From contig PTEX01000298.1 in the NCBI GenBank assembly GCA_003342815.1, positions 434,001 through 498,000 of the forward strand: a stretch of 64,000 bases of DNA. The letters run 5' to 3'. A program made the translations under genes and the position numbers. The notes under the pieces were generated by a model. The model was not told the origin of the DNA and did no database searches. It saw only the letters and a program-made list of their open reading frames with translations. Shown piece after piece: positions 35,819 through 50,200 of this stretch; position 1 is the stretch's first letter; the number at the start of each line of letters is the position of its first letter. Source of the DNA: Eudromia elegans. Taxonomy: Eukaryota; Chordata; Aves; Tinamiformes; Tinamidae.

Positions 35819-37942
35819 GAGAAATGTTTGTGATTTAAAAAGGTGGCAGAGCAGTAACAGTGCCAAAATATTACTCTAGTCTTCTATTTAACTTGTTTAG
35901 TTGTAAAACGCAGATTGTTTCCTCTGACTTGCAACTTACATACGTCTCCCGCTGGTTCTAAGGAGCCCATCCCTGTCCAGCAGCAGTAGGTTTGGCGTCC
36001 AGGCGGGCTGTGTGACACAGCAGTGGGTCAGCTGGGTTGGGTTGGGTTTCACACAGCAGTGGATCAATTCCAGCTACTAGAGTGAGAGCAGCATCAACTT
36101 CATTTCCATCACAGCAAAGGAGAACAGGACAAGTGACCGGCTGCTTTGGGTCTCTGGGAGGTAAGGCAGAGCTCAAAGACATGGGCTTATTGGGAGGCTT
36201 GGAAAGGGAAGAGGAACTCCACGCAGGACTGCAGCTCCGTCCTGGCGCCGTGCTGAGCTGACACGCTGAATCAGAAGTTCCAGAAGAAGATAATTGGTGG
36301 CTTGGGATTCCCAAAATGAGAGGGATTAGAAAGGGAAAATTAGAACCCAACATTACTGCATCGGGAAACCCCCTCGTTTTTCTCTAGTATTTTTAAAAGT
36401 GTTCTGCCAGATTAGTTAAATGGCTTTATAGCTGGGTTAGGATTTCATAATTACATGGCATAAATTGCTGATAAAATGCAAAATTCTCAGTGCAGATTAA
36501 AGCTTTAAAATACTAAGTTGAGATTTTGCTGAATCTGTAGAGATTGTAAAATTCAAAGATAGCTTAATGAAGCGACTGAAGCTTTATACCTGGTATTGTA
36601 TACCTGGTATAACTGCATAATTAAGGTTAGGTCAAGTCTGTGTACACACTAATGGTGCACGGGAAAGCCATGTAGCAACACCTTCTGGCTGTGTCTCCAG
36701 CTGTAAATTGGTTCATAGCAGCAGAGCTGAAAGGCTTGGATTACCCTCAGAATACATGCAGTTGCTTTTCTTTTTAATTTTTTTTTTGACAAAAACCCTT
36801 CAGAGCTCTTTTTTTTTTTCCCTCCAATTACTGCAAGTCTTGTTTCAGCTATTTATCATATATAAAAAAAAATCTGGGGCTACCTGTCAGACCAAGTCAG
36901 AACAGTGTTGCTTGTTGCAAAGCCCTTTAGCAAAACATAGACCTACTGAAGTGTGATTTGAATATGTGCACTTGGCAGTAGAGAAGATGAATGGAATACT
37001 AATAAAAACAACTGCTGATCTGATAATCACATTTTGATGTTATCTGTGCAATACTTCTTTTTTTGCCTAATTAAGTCTACACTGTTCCTGACACTGCAGC
37101 TGTCACATTTGAATGAATGGGTAACATAATCTGTAAATCACCATCTGGTGCCAGGTGATAAATGACCTGGTACAACATGCAGTATCTTTCACATTGCTTG
37201 TTCTATAATGGATATAATAATAAAAAAAGTGCTCCTTTGTGCTAAAAGAGAAGGTTAAAAATTCTTCATACATAGACAGGATCCCTACTCATTTGGCCAT
37301 CCTCAAGGTAAATCAGGGTTTTGATAAAACTAAAGCGTCTCTTAAATACTGTTTCTAAGTGATATTTGGCTCAGGTAGCAGTAAAACAGCTGCCTTTCTG
37401 TTTCTGCTTTGGAGTTTTCACTTGCTTATGTCCTCTGTGGACTCTGTCATTGACATTTCATTCTCATTGAGAAGTCTCCACCCTGATTTCCTCCTTCACA
37501 TGGGAATTTCTGGAGATCTGAAGGTAATGAGCAAGGGCACGTGTTTTGTGAAGTCCCTCATGCCTTGATTGTTAGTATAATGAATGCAAAAAAAAAAAAG
37601 CCTCTCTCTCTTGAATTTAAGAAGTATTTGGTTAAATTGATTTTAAAAGCACAACAATTATGTTGCTGAGCTTAGTTTATAGCTTGTGAAATCCAGCAGC
37701 TGCTGTGTTTTCAGTACATGTGGACATGTAAAATGATTTTCACACCTTGAGACTCTTCATAAAAGATCAAAAAAAATTATCATTAAAATTCATTATGTTT
37801 TCCAAACTGAGGTGAAATCTCTTTCCTTACTTTCTTCTCTATGGATAGTGTAAGTTGGAAAGCCCTGTCGGATTTCTGTTGTAAATCTATGCACACAGAT
37901 ATTGAGAAGAGAGTACAAAATACAGATCTTTTCTTTTTCTCC

Positions 37943-38202
37943 CTCTCCTCTCCTCTCCTCTCCTCTCCTCTCCTCTCCTCTCCTCTCCTCTCCTCTCCTC
38001 TCCTCTCCTCTCCTCNNNNNNNNNNNNNNNNNNNNNNNNNNNNNNNNNNNNNNNNNNNNNNNNNNNNNNNNNNNNNNNNNNNNNNNNNNNNNNNNNNNNN
38101 NNNNNNNNNNNNNNNNNNNNNNNNNNNNNNNNNNNNNNNNNNNNNNNNNNNNNNNNNNNNTCCTCTCCTCTCCTCTCCTCTCCTCTCCTCTCCTCTCCTC
38201 TC
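37943..38202. repeat. (CTCCT)n pentanucleotide microsatellite interrupted by an assembly gap
   Basis: Perfect CTCCT units lie on both sides of a run of N at 38016-38160. The array probably continues through the gap, whose real length is unknown. One strand is pure pyrimidine, prone to triplex formation and hard to sequence. Confidence 0.95.
38016..38160. other. assembly gap (145 N)
   Basis: Undetermined bases inside the CTCCT array. No coding claim can be made across it. Confidence 0.99.
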
Positions 38203-41200
38203 ATGCAGTTGTGGAACTAGTCATTACCATTTGCAAGATAGGTCTTAAGTGCATGCTCCCATATCTATACAGGCATGTACGAACATATGAACAGCATGCA
38301 TATCTTTACTGATAAGCTCGTGTTTCTGAAATACTTTGTCCATCCAGAATTAGAACCTTCATTTTTATCGGTGTCACACAAAATTTCAGTTGTGTTGTTT
38401 TCAGATTCACCAGATGAACTGCAGTTGCACAAGAGCACAGATGGGTGAACTTTTTTTTTTTTTGGTCAAGGCAAGATTCTCTGGTATAAAAACACTACAG
38501 CTTTATGTTGTAATCTCTGAAACTACCCCTGCTGTCCCAAGAGTGATAATTTTTTCCTTCAATAAATCTGGTGCATGTTTTCAAAAACTTCTTTTTTCCA
38601 TGCAATTTCTCCGTGTTTCCTGTTCTTTACAAAGAAGATCTTTCTGGCTTGTATCCAGTTGCCAAAATGTGATTTACCCTGACTGTATGGCTCAGGTCTT
38701 TCCTCTTTGTGTGTTCATAGGCAGACTGTGGCTTAACCCTTAATGTAACAGAAGGAGTTACGCTGAAGAGCAGAGTCACAAGAGCAGATCACTTGAATGA
38801 GCCTCGATCTTGACTGCACACTGTAGGGCTTTGTCAGATGCTTAGGCTGTGACTGTTTTGGGACCAACAAGCATTTCCCAGCTGCCCAGTCCAGATGCAT
38901 CACCCAGCTGTGATCTACCCAGAAAGAAGCTGGACAGAGATCTACATCGTCTCCCTCTTCCTGCCTCATCTTGCTGTGCTCTCGTTCCCATACAAAGTGA
39001 TTCAATATTCAGAAAGGAAATCTACTGATAGCTCTCAACAAACTGTGGCGTGGGGACTGTGATGATCACCAACTGTCCTGCCTTGTGGATGCAGCCTTAC
39101 TTTGACTATGTCTTCACATCTCCCTATTTCTTAAGCTGCTTTATTTTTTGTGGTATGTATTCACAGATATTTTGTAAATGACATTCCTTTTGTGGCAAAT
39201 AGCAAACAAATAGCTAAGATGATTATGTCTTACAGAGATAATTCAACTCTTTGTTCAGAGTCACTAGTAAAATTTTCTATCAACGCATTTAATATCCATT
39301 ATCAAAATTTATTGCCTCTGACTAACAGGAGGACAAGAAAATGCTAATCTTAAATACACTAACCCATATCACTTAGATAAAACTATTTGCATAAGCACAC
39401 CAAGTTATACCAAAGCATGATGATAGTTAGATTATGGTCTTTTATTTATTTACTCATTTTGTGTCCCATACAACTTTAATGTATTTTTACTGTTAGATTC
39501 AAAGATGACAGGCCTTGTTACCTATATTTTAAATATCCTAATATTCTTCTGTTAACACTTGAGGGTCCTCAGATAATATATGCTTATTTAGAGTTAAATA
39601 AAAGAAAAATACCACAATGCTTTAGAAAAATGAATTTTCATTTGATAATCAAAACACCTTTGTCCTTGCTTTTTGTCTATTTTCCATGCTGTTACACGAA
39701 AAGAGAATGCACATCTTTTTTATCATAGGTTAAAGAATATTTTCTCTGCATGTTTTGTACTGTCAGCATACCAGGAATTCAGGAATTTGGTAGTTACTAA
39801 TTCTACTTGATCTCGTCAATGAGAAATTGTTCCCACAGGACAATTCCTCCTGTTGCAGCAGGAGAGCACTGTGGAAACCAGGGCTGTTTGCAGGCGCTTG
39901 CAGAGGCAGTCTCGCGTTAGCTTTACCTCTGTCTTAGTGTGTACCAAACAGCAACAGGGCTGTTCCTGTGATGGTCTGAATTATTTTGGAAATGGTTTTC
40001 TGCTGTTTTGGATGACTACACAATTTTCCAGTAAAACAAACAGACAACCCTCTCCCCCAAAAAACCCAAAACATAAATGTACATATATCCAGTTGTAGCA
40101 ACATGTTGATACCATCCAAAAGACAAAATAAATGGGCAGAGCTGCTAGGAGATTTTTGGGAATTTGGAAGGAGAAGAGAGAGGAGGAGAGAGAGTGTCAG
40201 GAGTGAGTCACCCAGTATCTGTGCGTTGTGTCCTAGCCATGATGGTGATGCAGGATCACAAGGATAATGTCAGGATGAAATCTGGAGCTCTCTCAAAGAG
40301 AAATGATGCTTCTCTTCAGCAGTAACAGTTTAACACACCACATTTCAACTGTTTGGATGTTCCTCTGCTATTTTTGCTCAGCTTGCTTTACTTTCCTATT
40401 ACTGGTGAGATGGTAGCAATACTGAACCCAGTCCTCTTCCCAGGTGCCTGCACTGCATGAACCCATCAGTGGGAATTCTTTAGGAGAGTGGTATTTCTCA
40501 TTGCCAAAAGGGGCTATTGCACTAGCTTGGTTGTACAAAGGAGCATGTTACAGCAGCTGAAAATGTTCCCTGATGCCTTTGAATTTAGTAACATGAGCAT
40601 AAAGTACTCGACTGTCTGCCAGGTGCATAATTAGGCTATGTTTACTTTTCAGGCTTGGATATTTCCCTGAATTTCCCCAGTTTTAACCGTTAGTTTCATT
40701 TTCAGTCTCTGAAATGCCAATGCTTTAGATGTTTCCCACAAAAGGGGTCTAATGACCTAATCCTAAATTAAGCCGGTTTTAGACTGGAAAATATCTTTTC
40801 AGCAGTGCATTAGATCACAATTTCTTTCTCTTTTCTCTTCTCTACCATTTTCTTTTGAGAACCAAACTCCTGCACAAGGGTTGCGGATTTGATTCAAAGC
40901 ATCTTCCAAGATGTCAAAAGTCTCTTGAGTCCTTAATTACAGTTCCTAGAAGCACATGACTGCACTGCAGCTTCAATGGCTGCAGTTCTCCCCAAATAGT
41001 TGTCAAGCTGTCAGCTGTTCTAGACTCATAAAAGATAACATTTGTTACTTTATTTCAAGGATGCAAGGAGATGTCTGGATAATGAAGTAGATGTTTACAT
41101 TTGCTTTCTTTGTGTTTTGTATTGGCACTTTAGTAACAGCAAAAAAAATGGCATGTTTACTTGACAACACCTATGTGCCTTGAAGTTAAGGAAGATGCAG

Positions 41201-44200
41201 CCTATCTGTAAGGGAAGTGATGAGTGAAGACTCATAGGAGCGGAGTGTGTTTGGTTCTGCACAAGACTGAATGGACCTGGTGCAGGTTCTGCGAGTCTGA
41301 GCCGTCCTCAACAGACAAATTCAGTTAAATCTCATTTTTCTTACCAAAAAAAAAAGTTTATGTCAACACTTTTCTTTATTTAGAAAATAGAGAAATAAAG
41401 CCTGAAGTATCCCGACTACCATGTTCAGCCCCATGCACTGACAGCTCAGACCTTAGTCATTGTTTTAGTGAGTACAGTTTATTAGCATTTATTTAGGAAT
41501 AGCTAATTCCTGACTACTGTTCTGCTGAAGGTCCATGGCTTTGGCAATAATACTTCTTATGTATTGAGAAATTTATAGTAAACCAAAATGAATCAGCCTT
41601 GTTAATCATTTCCTTGGCTTCTGGAGATACACACAGGACCTGCTGTTTGTGTATGTTTTCAGCATGTGTCATCCGTGAATGACGTAAGGTTTATTTTTAG
41701 CACAATAGTAATAGCAAATTCAAGAAAAAGATCTTTGGAAAGTGGAGTGGATATTTTGGGTATTTTTATGAATAGTATATGCATAAAATAGCTGTTAAGT
41801 GAGAATGCCATGTATCAGCCCACATGCACTAACTACCAAGCACTAGTCCTACACGTTCGACTTGCCTGCATCTCCGTAAATACTGATAGTGCTCGTGCTG
41901 ATAGTATGTCTCTTTTCCAAGCCTCCTGGACAGGGCACAAAGACCTATTATGTGAGAGTCTTCCATGAGCTTACTGCCACATACCCCATACCTGAGATGC
42001 CTGTAGGGATCTAAGAGACCTGGAGTCACCAGAGCTTGTCATTGCACAGCAAACTTGGCACAAGCGGGCTGGGATAATAGTAGAATAGGACAAAAGACAT
42101 TCCTTGCTTTTGGGAGTGCATCTGAGCTGATGTGAAGAAGAAAAGTGTTTTACTGCAGCACAGCTCAGAAAACAAGACATAACAGCACATGCAATTCTAT
42201 TTACCAGTGATAGCAGAAAGGTGATATCACCATCTGAGATGGCCTACAAGAAGACAGCCAACAGGTAGCACTTAACACTCTCAAAGTGTTAATGCCTTAG
42301 ACATACAGAAGCCTCCTGCTGAAACAGCTGAATTCAGAAGACCGTGATGTGAGAGATTTTTCACGGTACTCAGATGCACATTTGTGTCAGCAGGCTCAGA
42401 CCTTCCATGCTATACAGCACAACAGTACCAGGTGCCATATTACTGTATCAAATATACAAATATAAGTTTACAAATATAAATAAAGTTACAGATATAGTTA
42501 ACATTGAACAAAAGGCTTTTGCTATTATAGCTTTCTTTCAAATGAAGGCTTAGCACAATGTGGTAGCCTAAACTAAGAGCTGTGCAGTTCTTATGGCCCC
42601 TGCGTGAAACTGATGGAATAAATTTTCTGAAGTTTTATACTGATTGCTCTGAACTTTACCTCCCTGGGTAATAAATCCCAATGTCTGCTTTAGAATGCTC
42701 AAATACACATTTATATGAGTATGAAGCTTTTAGAAGGCTGGCTGGCTCTGCAGTGTTTTCTGGAAAAATAATGTACATTGAAGCAGTCGTTACAGATGTC
42801 CTTTGGTTGTTTGCACTTATCCTTGAAAACTTGCAAACTTATTTTGGGAATTTCTTGAATGACGGTCTCTTGTCCAATGTAGTGAGCTTGCACTGGAAAA
42901 GACTTCCTCCCCATTACTCTCTCCTCCTCTTCCCCCTCCTTCTCACTCCTCCCACACACACACAAAAAATGCATCTTAAACTATTTGAATTTTCAGGTAA
43001 TGGTCATCCTAGTACAATTGCGTCCTGGATTTCTTCTGCATGCATCCAGGGGCATGTTCTGTGTTTCACATGCCACCTTGTGGTCCTCAATGTAAAAGAG
43101 ACATATTTAGAAACTGTAGTTGTGTGGGAGCCGGATCTCAATGTGTTTCTCAAAAAAAACCTAAGTCTTCAAACTTCTGAGGTAAAATGAGATTAAAAAG
43201 TTTTGTCTGATCTGCTTCTGAAAGTGTGGAAGGGTTTAAGTTAAAAGTTCTTTTAGGAAATTACATTTATTGTTTTCTTTGGGACAGACTTATTTTTATC
43301 ATCTTTATCCTGAAACTTGCAATAATGAAAGCGAAACAAAGGAAATTCCCCTTTCTTAAAAAAGCCCTGACAAAACTGGTGCCAAGACTCAAAGAAGAAG
43401 GAAGGAGAGTACAGAAGCCTGAGGCTGTGAAATTCACTGGGGGCTGCTGCGTCGGGCGGGAGGGTCGTACTCTTCCCTAGGTCACTGCTTCTATGTGCTG
43501 TGTCTGCTTGGCAAGGAAGATTCAGACCAGCCTTGTTAGATGTGCCGTTTTGCCATTCTTTTATGAAAATAAAAGGAGAGCCCTCTTAGTCGCAAAGGGA
43601 CACCTGATGCTTCAGCCTACTGATGTACATAGCAAAGCCCACCAGCATTTCTCACCCGAATGAGTGTAAAGGTTACATGTCACTGTTACATCCATTAGTG
43701 TGACGCTCAGTTGCTGCTCTTACCAAAATGCTGCAGAAATGGGTTCTTTTCACACACGTGGATAACAACTCATGGGCATGAGTGCAACCACAAGACTGGG
43801 TTTCTTACACACACTGCGTCTTCGAGTGAAGTAGCCACTTATCCGTGTGGGCTGCTGTTAGATCCAAGTGAAAGAAATTCCTTTCCTGCTTGGCTCTCCA
43901 AGTCTCCATGAAGTCTCACGTTGAGTACAGCAGTGGTTGCACCTCACGCACATTACTCTCTCCTTGAAAGCTAAAACCCAGAGTTACCTCAAATGTTCCC
44001 CTTTGCTTCAAACATTTTACATGTTGTCCCTCATCCGCACACGAGATATAGATATAGTTAAATCTGAGGGGGAGGTGTGTTTGAGCAGTGTTTTTTACCC
44101 CAGGCGTGCTCTAGATGAGAACAGCACACGTGCACCTGAATCAGCTTCTGCCAGGACATACCTGTCCTTGTGGCTAAGCCTTCAGTCTTAGCGCTCGGAG

Positions 44201-44560
44201 CCTTAACAGCAAGCACTGGGGCAAATGACATTTTAGAAAGGAAATAAACTATTTAAAAAAGTAATAGAGAACTAAAAAAGACGGGGGAAGTTCTGTCATA
44301 ATGCGGCCATGGACCTAGAGAGAGTCATGCAGAGAGAAACAGCAGGTTAGCAAGATCCTGGGATTCACATCCAAAATAACCACATGAGCATTCAATGTGT
44401 CGCTGGGCACTCTTCTTTGCCCTCCTTCCATCCAGCAAAGCCCTCTTGGCCGTGCAAGCACACATGTCCCGAGCCTGCTGAGTGCACAAAGGCGCTACGT
44501 GCCATCCTCTCCGCCATCCGACCACGTTTGCACCTCTGCTACAACATGCATAGGAATATA

Positions 44561-44690
44561 TTTAAGAATATTAATATATTTATATATTAATATATAAAAT
44601 ATATATTTATAATTTTATATATTTAATATAATATATGTAAATATATATTTAATATATTAAACTGCTATATATTTATATATATATATTTAA
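44561..44690. repeat. AT-rich palindromic low-complexity tract
   Basis: Almost only A and T, built from TATATTTA/TAAATATA-like words that can fold back on themselves. There is no coding capacity. Confidence 0.85.
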
Positions 44691-46380
44691 ACCACTTGAC
44701 CGTGAAACATTGTGCATTTAATATATATAGTGATATCACCTTTATAATTGCTCTACAAGTAATGTCAGTTGAATTAGCACTATATGTGGACCCTATTGCA
44801 TTGGTATTATCATTATAGCAGGAATAGCACCAGTTTCATATCGATACACGGTAGGAATTTACAACAATTGCCACTTGATGTCACTCTTGCCATTCAAATC
44901 CATAAGTGAAAAAGCCTTATTAGCTGGTTTTTAATCTCAGAATGTGAATATGACATTTCAGATAATTGGCAATACCCATCTTTTCAGACAGCTGCATAAA
45001 TAATCATCTTTGTTTAAAACAATCTTGGTGTAGATTTTTTTTCTGCATATTCCTCAAGTACTTGCAGAACATAAATGTAAGCAAAATTTTTGAGCTACTT
45101 TTTTTTCTTTGTTTCTTTTTTTTATAGAATCCTATAAAATATTCAATCTAATGTAAAGTGCTATCTGTATTACAAATCCATGGTAAAAAGTTTTTACATA
45201 GCAACGTATCTTTCAGTAATTATCCCTTTAAAATATTTTAAGAGGTCCTTCAGTATTTTATTTTTCATATAGATGTTTATTTGTTGCAGTTTCAGATTTT
45301 CATAGGCATTTTACAGTAATGAAGGAGAACAAGACATTTTGGGACAGCAACTCAAATTATTATTAGCTTAGAACATTATTTGCCTGAAAACATTGCTGAT
45401 AATTGTACTTGTGACTAAAAAAATGGGAAAAGTTTTTAAAAATAATTATCTGGATATCATTTTTTTTCTGGTGCTATTTCCTCTTTGTATTCCTATATGA
45501 AAACATAAGTTAATGCTTATGGATGCATTTTTTTATGTTATTTGGGTCATAGTCTACTGTCCTTAACTGAGGTCAACACTTACTTGATGGGACAGGAAAG
45601 AGGGAAAGGAGAAGTCTCCCCCAGTTGTGTTTATGTAAGGGAAATGCTGCAAATCCAGGCAGTAAGTGCCTGCAAGATGGAGCTGACAAGGTATGGTGGC
45701 CTAAAGCCCCAAAGGGCCACGGGCTACATAAAGCAAAGAAAGTTCGAACAAAAATATATTTGTTTTAGTCCAGCATTTCTTTTACAGCCTCTTCAGAAAA
45801 TGTATGAAGTCTTGAAGACTAGTTGTCATCAACAAGCTCATTTTCTCTCAGCATAGCTCAATATCCTAGGAGCTGTGTTTAGCAGTGAGTGAATAAAAAA
45901 TCTGTGTGCTCTTTGCTGCCCCATAGTGCCCGAGTTTATATGAGAAAGCTTGTGCTGCCTTGGCCAAAGAAGATACACCCTGAAGAGTCTGAATTTGCTT
46001 CCGCATTTATTTCCATCTTATTTCATCATTGGTAGAAAAGCTTTGAAGCCAAGGAGGCTGTGAAACAAAAACGTCTGCCAAGGGAAAGTTGTTAGGTGTT
46101 ATGGTGGTTTCATGAAACACATCTCTGGCAAAAGTCTTCCAAACTAGGCATGTGGCAAAAATCTGTGCTCTGGCTCTCCAAGTGCCCAGAAAAGATGAAT
46201 ACTTTAAGTGCAGAAGTCAAGTGAGGATCTTTGGAAACTCAGGCAAAGCTGAGTCTTGCAGCCAAATATGTGTGAGAGGCTCTCTGCTGGGCTCAGCCTG
46301 CCCTGCTCACATACACATTGACCCGGCCTCACCACAAACTTCCCACAAGTAATACAGAGCTGGGAGGATCTACTCTCCAC

Positions 46381-47289
46381 TGTCACGGGTCCTGGCGACG
46401 AAGCCCAGGCTCCGCCGCCAGCGGCCGCAGAATGGGGTTGCAGCCGCCTCCGTTAGCTGGCCGTGACAAAAGCCGGCCCCCGCTGGTGATGGATCCCAGC
46501 GGGGAGATGTGGGGCGCCACACGCCAGCAGCTCCAGCGGTGATCAGCTCTCCGTAGCCTAGGCTCCTAGATACGAACCGGAGTTGTGGTCCTTGGGCCCC
46601 CGACACCCACACACGCACAAGCACACACCACATGTATCACATTCAATAAGGAGAACACACTCGGGGATCCAACGACTGACAACCGTTTATTGAGGGGCTA
46701 AACAGGGAATATATACACTTTGGGCATACATGCGGGGGGGAATGANTGGANGAGNGTNGGCCNCCCCTCATCCTCTCATTGGACCCCGCATGATCCCTGC
46801 TCCGGCTNACCCTCTGATTGGGGGTCNCAGCTCAGGGCGGNAGAATCCTGGAACTGCAGACTGTCTTGACATAACTGCAGGCCGTGCNGATTCTGCAAGG
46901 CCACCAAGATGTTGCAAACAAAGAGGCTAAGACACAGAACAAAGAGGCAAAGACTGAGAACAAAGAGGTAAAGACACTGAGGACAAAGTAGCAAGGAGCT
47001 TAAACTGTTGCATCTACAAGGACACTTCAAACAAAGAAGTAAAGAGCTCAAACTGTGGAGCAAGCAGGAAAACAGGATCTCTAAGCATGGGAATGAATGA
47101 GCTCAACAGGACNGAGCAACCTGAGGGGCGGTGGAGAGACTCACCGGTCCCTGCCGCCCCATCAACTACAAACACATATACATTAAGGGGAAATACGGAG
47201 GTTAACCAAACCCTGCTCTTATTTGAGCATCAACAAGGGGATAAGGAGCCATGCACTGCAACACTCCACCAACTTGTTTACACATCATG
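46381..47289 (-). mobile_element. probable endogenous retrovirus LTR (possibly with a short leader)
   Basis: Read on the minus strand, a GC/CpG-rich insert in AT-rich DNA shows a U3-like part with repeated CTCTTTGTT words (about 47010-46910), CCAAT words (about 46820 and 46780), a TATA-like TATATATT (about 46716-46709) and an AATAAA at 46691-46686. The tight TATA-to-AATAAA spacing resembles avian alpha/betaretroviral LTRs. TGGCGCCC at 46519-46512, about 170 bases further on, fits the start of a tRNA-Lys-type primer-binding site. The borders are tentative (TG and CA dinucleotides) and I found no clear target-site duplication. No gag, pol or env frame is present. Single N bases at about 46745-47112 show unresolved positions. 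Confidence 0.55.
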
Positions 47290-50200
47290 ACCAGAACTGA
47301 CCAGCGCTGAGGTTCCTGTTTGGAGAATGCTATGCGAGTGGACTGAGATTAGTCCCAATAAGTTTATTTATTTTATTTTTTATTTTTGGTAGCTTTTCTG
47401 TGGTTCAGAGCATATACAGCAGCTATTTGTAGATATTTTCAGCAAACGTATCTTTCTGCCTGTGAAGGTTCATGCATCATGGAGGCGACAGATCCAGTTT
47501 TGGGGCAGCCGATTTCCAGCAATGAGATACCACCAAGTGAGCTGCTCCTTTCTCCTCCCTCCCTCTTCCTCTGGCGACTGAGTCACACACAGGCTTGTGA
47601 GGCCAGACCTTTCCCGAATTTGGTAAGCCAGGCTTCTCTTCCCTAACCATGTCCAACATGCAGAATCTTTATTAACTGCTGCCCTTGATGAAATGAGAGT
47701 AACCATGGTCCAGTATCTCTGCTGCCCACGAAGCGCTCTTCCATTTCACGATGCAGAGTCAGAAAGGACTGCAGTGGATCTTCTTTAACAGAGTTGGTTT
47801 TGTAATGCTAACAAAAATAGACTAAAAAAAGGAAAAAGAAAACTACTTTCATCACTAAATTGAGGTGATTTGAGCCACAAGTTTAAGGGTGAAATCCTGG
47901 GTGTGGTGTTGACAGAAGATGTTGCAAGCCTGAACAGCTCACTGGAACAGTGCTGGGGCTTGCATTTGGCACAAGGAGTCATCCACACTGCCTGCGTAGG
48001 CAATTTCTGCAGAGCTTCATGGATCTGATAGATCTCATTATGCATTGATCTTGTCATGATACTTTGTGACAACCCTTAATGCACATTACCTCCAGGAAAG
48101 TGCTGAGTAAGACTCCATCATGACAATCTCTTTTTGCTTTTAGTGTTTCACAGTATTCCACATCTGTTAGGCAGAAGAACATAACTAACCTACTGACACA
48201 ATGCTCAGGCAAGCAACTTTTTACAAGCGAAGCACTCATCATGATTTGTTATGGAGTTGTATTTCTTGCTCTTAAATCCTATATACGCTTATAAAAATAT
48301 ATTTAAATTATGCAATGCTGCTCTAGGTGAACATCAGAATATCTCCTTGGAGGCCTTTTTTAAAATGAGATCTCAATGCTTTTCTTCACCTCCACATGTT
48401 ATTAAAATTGCAGAATTCCCTGAAAATTAACTTAAGTGCTATTTGAATCAAATAGTGAGTCTACCATTTTGGAAACTGTAAGTCTGACCTGAATAAAGGC
48501 AGTGTTAAAAAAAAAATAATGTTTCTGCTGTTGATGCAACACAATATGCACAGTATGCAGGGAACTGCCATATTCCATCATTTATGAGGTAGCAGATTTT
48601 CATCACATAAGTCAAAAATAGTTTGATCATGCAAATGAGTTAGATTACCCTTGATTGCAAGGGAAGTATCTCCACTCATAACAGAAGTCTTTTTATCAGT
48701 CATTTTATAGTACTAAAATATTTAATGCACTTGCAATAGCCCTTTAAATGTATTACTTTATAAAATGCTTCTTTTAGGAATCATGTATATGCTAATCATT
48801 TAATGAATTCAGGACTATTTTTAGGAACTGCTATTACATGAGCAGTTATTACCACGACAGCATGTTCTAAAATATTTTTAAATTGTGCGGATTATTAAAA
48901 AAGCCAGTGATTTCTTGCAATCTCTTAAGCAGACAAACTGCCTCAGGAATGTGTAGAAAGGCTAACATGGGTAGGTAGGGAACCTAGAAATCTGGAGACA
49001 CAGAGTCCTCCTTTGGACTCTTTGGCCTATAAGAGATCTTAATTTTTCTGTTTGTATGGAGAACAGTTTTTTAAACAACATGAATGTACATCTACCAAAT
49101 GATATTTTGATAAGCTGTATTATATAAGACAGATCTGTAGAAAGAAAACATTAAGGTTATAAAAATTAAGAACTGAAAGATTAGGAAAGAGGTTTTTTTT
49201 TTTTTTTGAGACTTGCTATGAGACTCCATTATAAAGTAAATTTTGTAAGTGACAAGATTTATACACATGGATTCATAAATATATTCCCTGCTATGCTAGA
49301 AATTTATATACTTCATAGATATTGCTCCATTATAACACAACTGAGGCCAAATGTCTCAACAAAAGTTGAGTATGATTGATGGCTATATCTACAGATAATC
49401 TCTTTTATAAAAATAAACTTAAGTCTAAACTTGATAGCTTAAAGTTATTGGTCATAAAGTTTTAAGATTATATTAATTGGCATTTTGACATGACTTTTTA
49501 ATACCATTTTCTTGTAAAATCAAAAAGGGAAAAATAATAAAAACACGAATATACAGGCACACATCTGCATACATTTGATTTCACAGAAGATAAAACAAGT
49601 CAGCTAAAAATCCTGACAGCTAACTTGTTAATGACTATTTAACATACAACTTTCTATATGAATTTAAAATAGTAATATCTTCTGTATTGACCTAAAATAT
49701 TAATCTGAAAGTATATTCTATCAGTCTTTTTATAAAATACTTCAGCTTCTTTTGGTTAAATGTCTTTTCCTTGGGATTTATAGGATTTCGTTTTAGTTTT
49801 GCACAGAAGTTCACATCACAGTGTTTAATATCCTCTCCTTAACTTTCAAATGTTCAATTTATTACATTTTTAATATTATATAGTAAATCTGATAGTATAT
49901 AGTAAAATCTGATTTAGGTTTGATGCATATTCTGTATATCAGCCATGTGGAAAAGCTGAGTGGGATTGAAGGTTATATGATACCAGAAGTTGTTTCTCAG
50001 CTCTGCTAAGTCAAGTTGGGCTGCCATGGACAAGGAGTGGTTGCTGAAGAGGCAGGAGGCCATGCCGTCTTCTTGCCTAACAAGGAACCCAGCATTAGGA
50101 TGACTGGATAGCATGTTTGCAGAATGATATGTTTTTTTCACAATAGGTCCTTTCAGCACCATCAAGCTCAGTCAGATATGCCAACCCAGTTGAAATTTTC

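Larger units (their letters stand above)
35251..46380. other. intergenic DNA upstream of RIPK2
   Basis: No gene is recognised. It contains a poly-A run (35798-35818), the CTCCT microsatellite with its gap (37943-38202) and the AT-rich palindromic tract (44561-44690). The longest open frame (42681-43190, plus) resembles nothing known. Confidence 0.55.

Noticed and set aside
42681-43190. 169-codon open frame on the plus strand, the longest outside known elements in the right half
   Set aside because: No recognisable domain, no splice context, low-complexity pieces (a Leu/Pro-rich run over a CTCCTC-rich stretch) and no nearby exons. Probably chance.
46318-46633. Open frames over the CpG-rich insert
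   Set aside because: They lie in the LTR-like sequence and its possible leader and show no gag, pol or env similarity.
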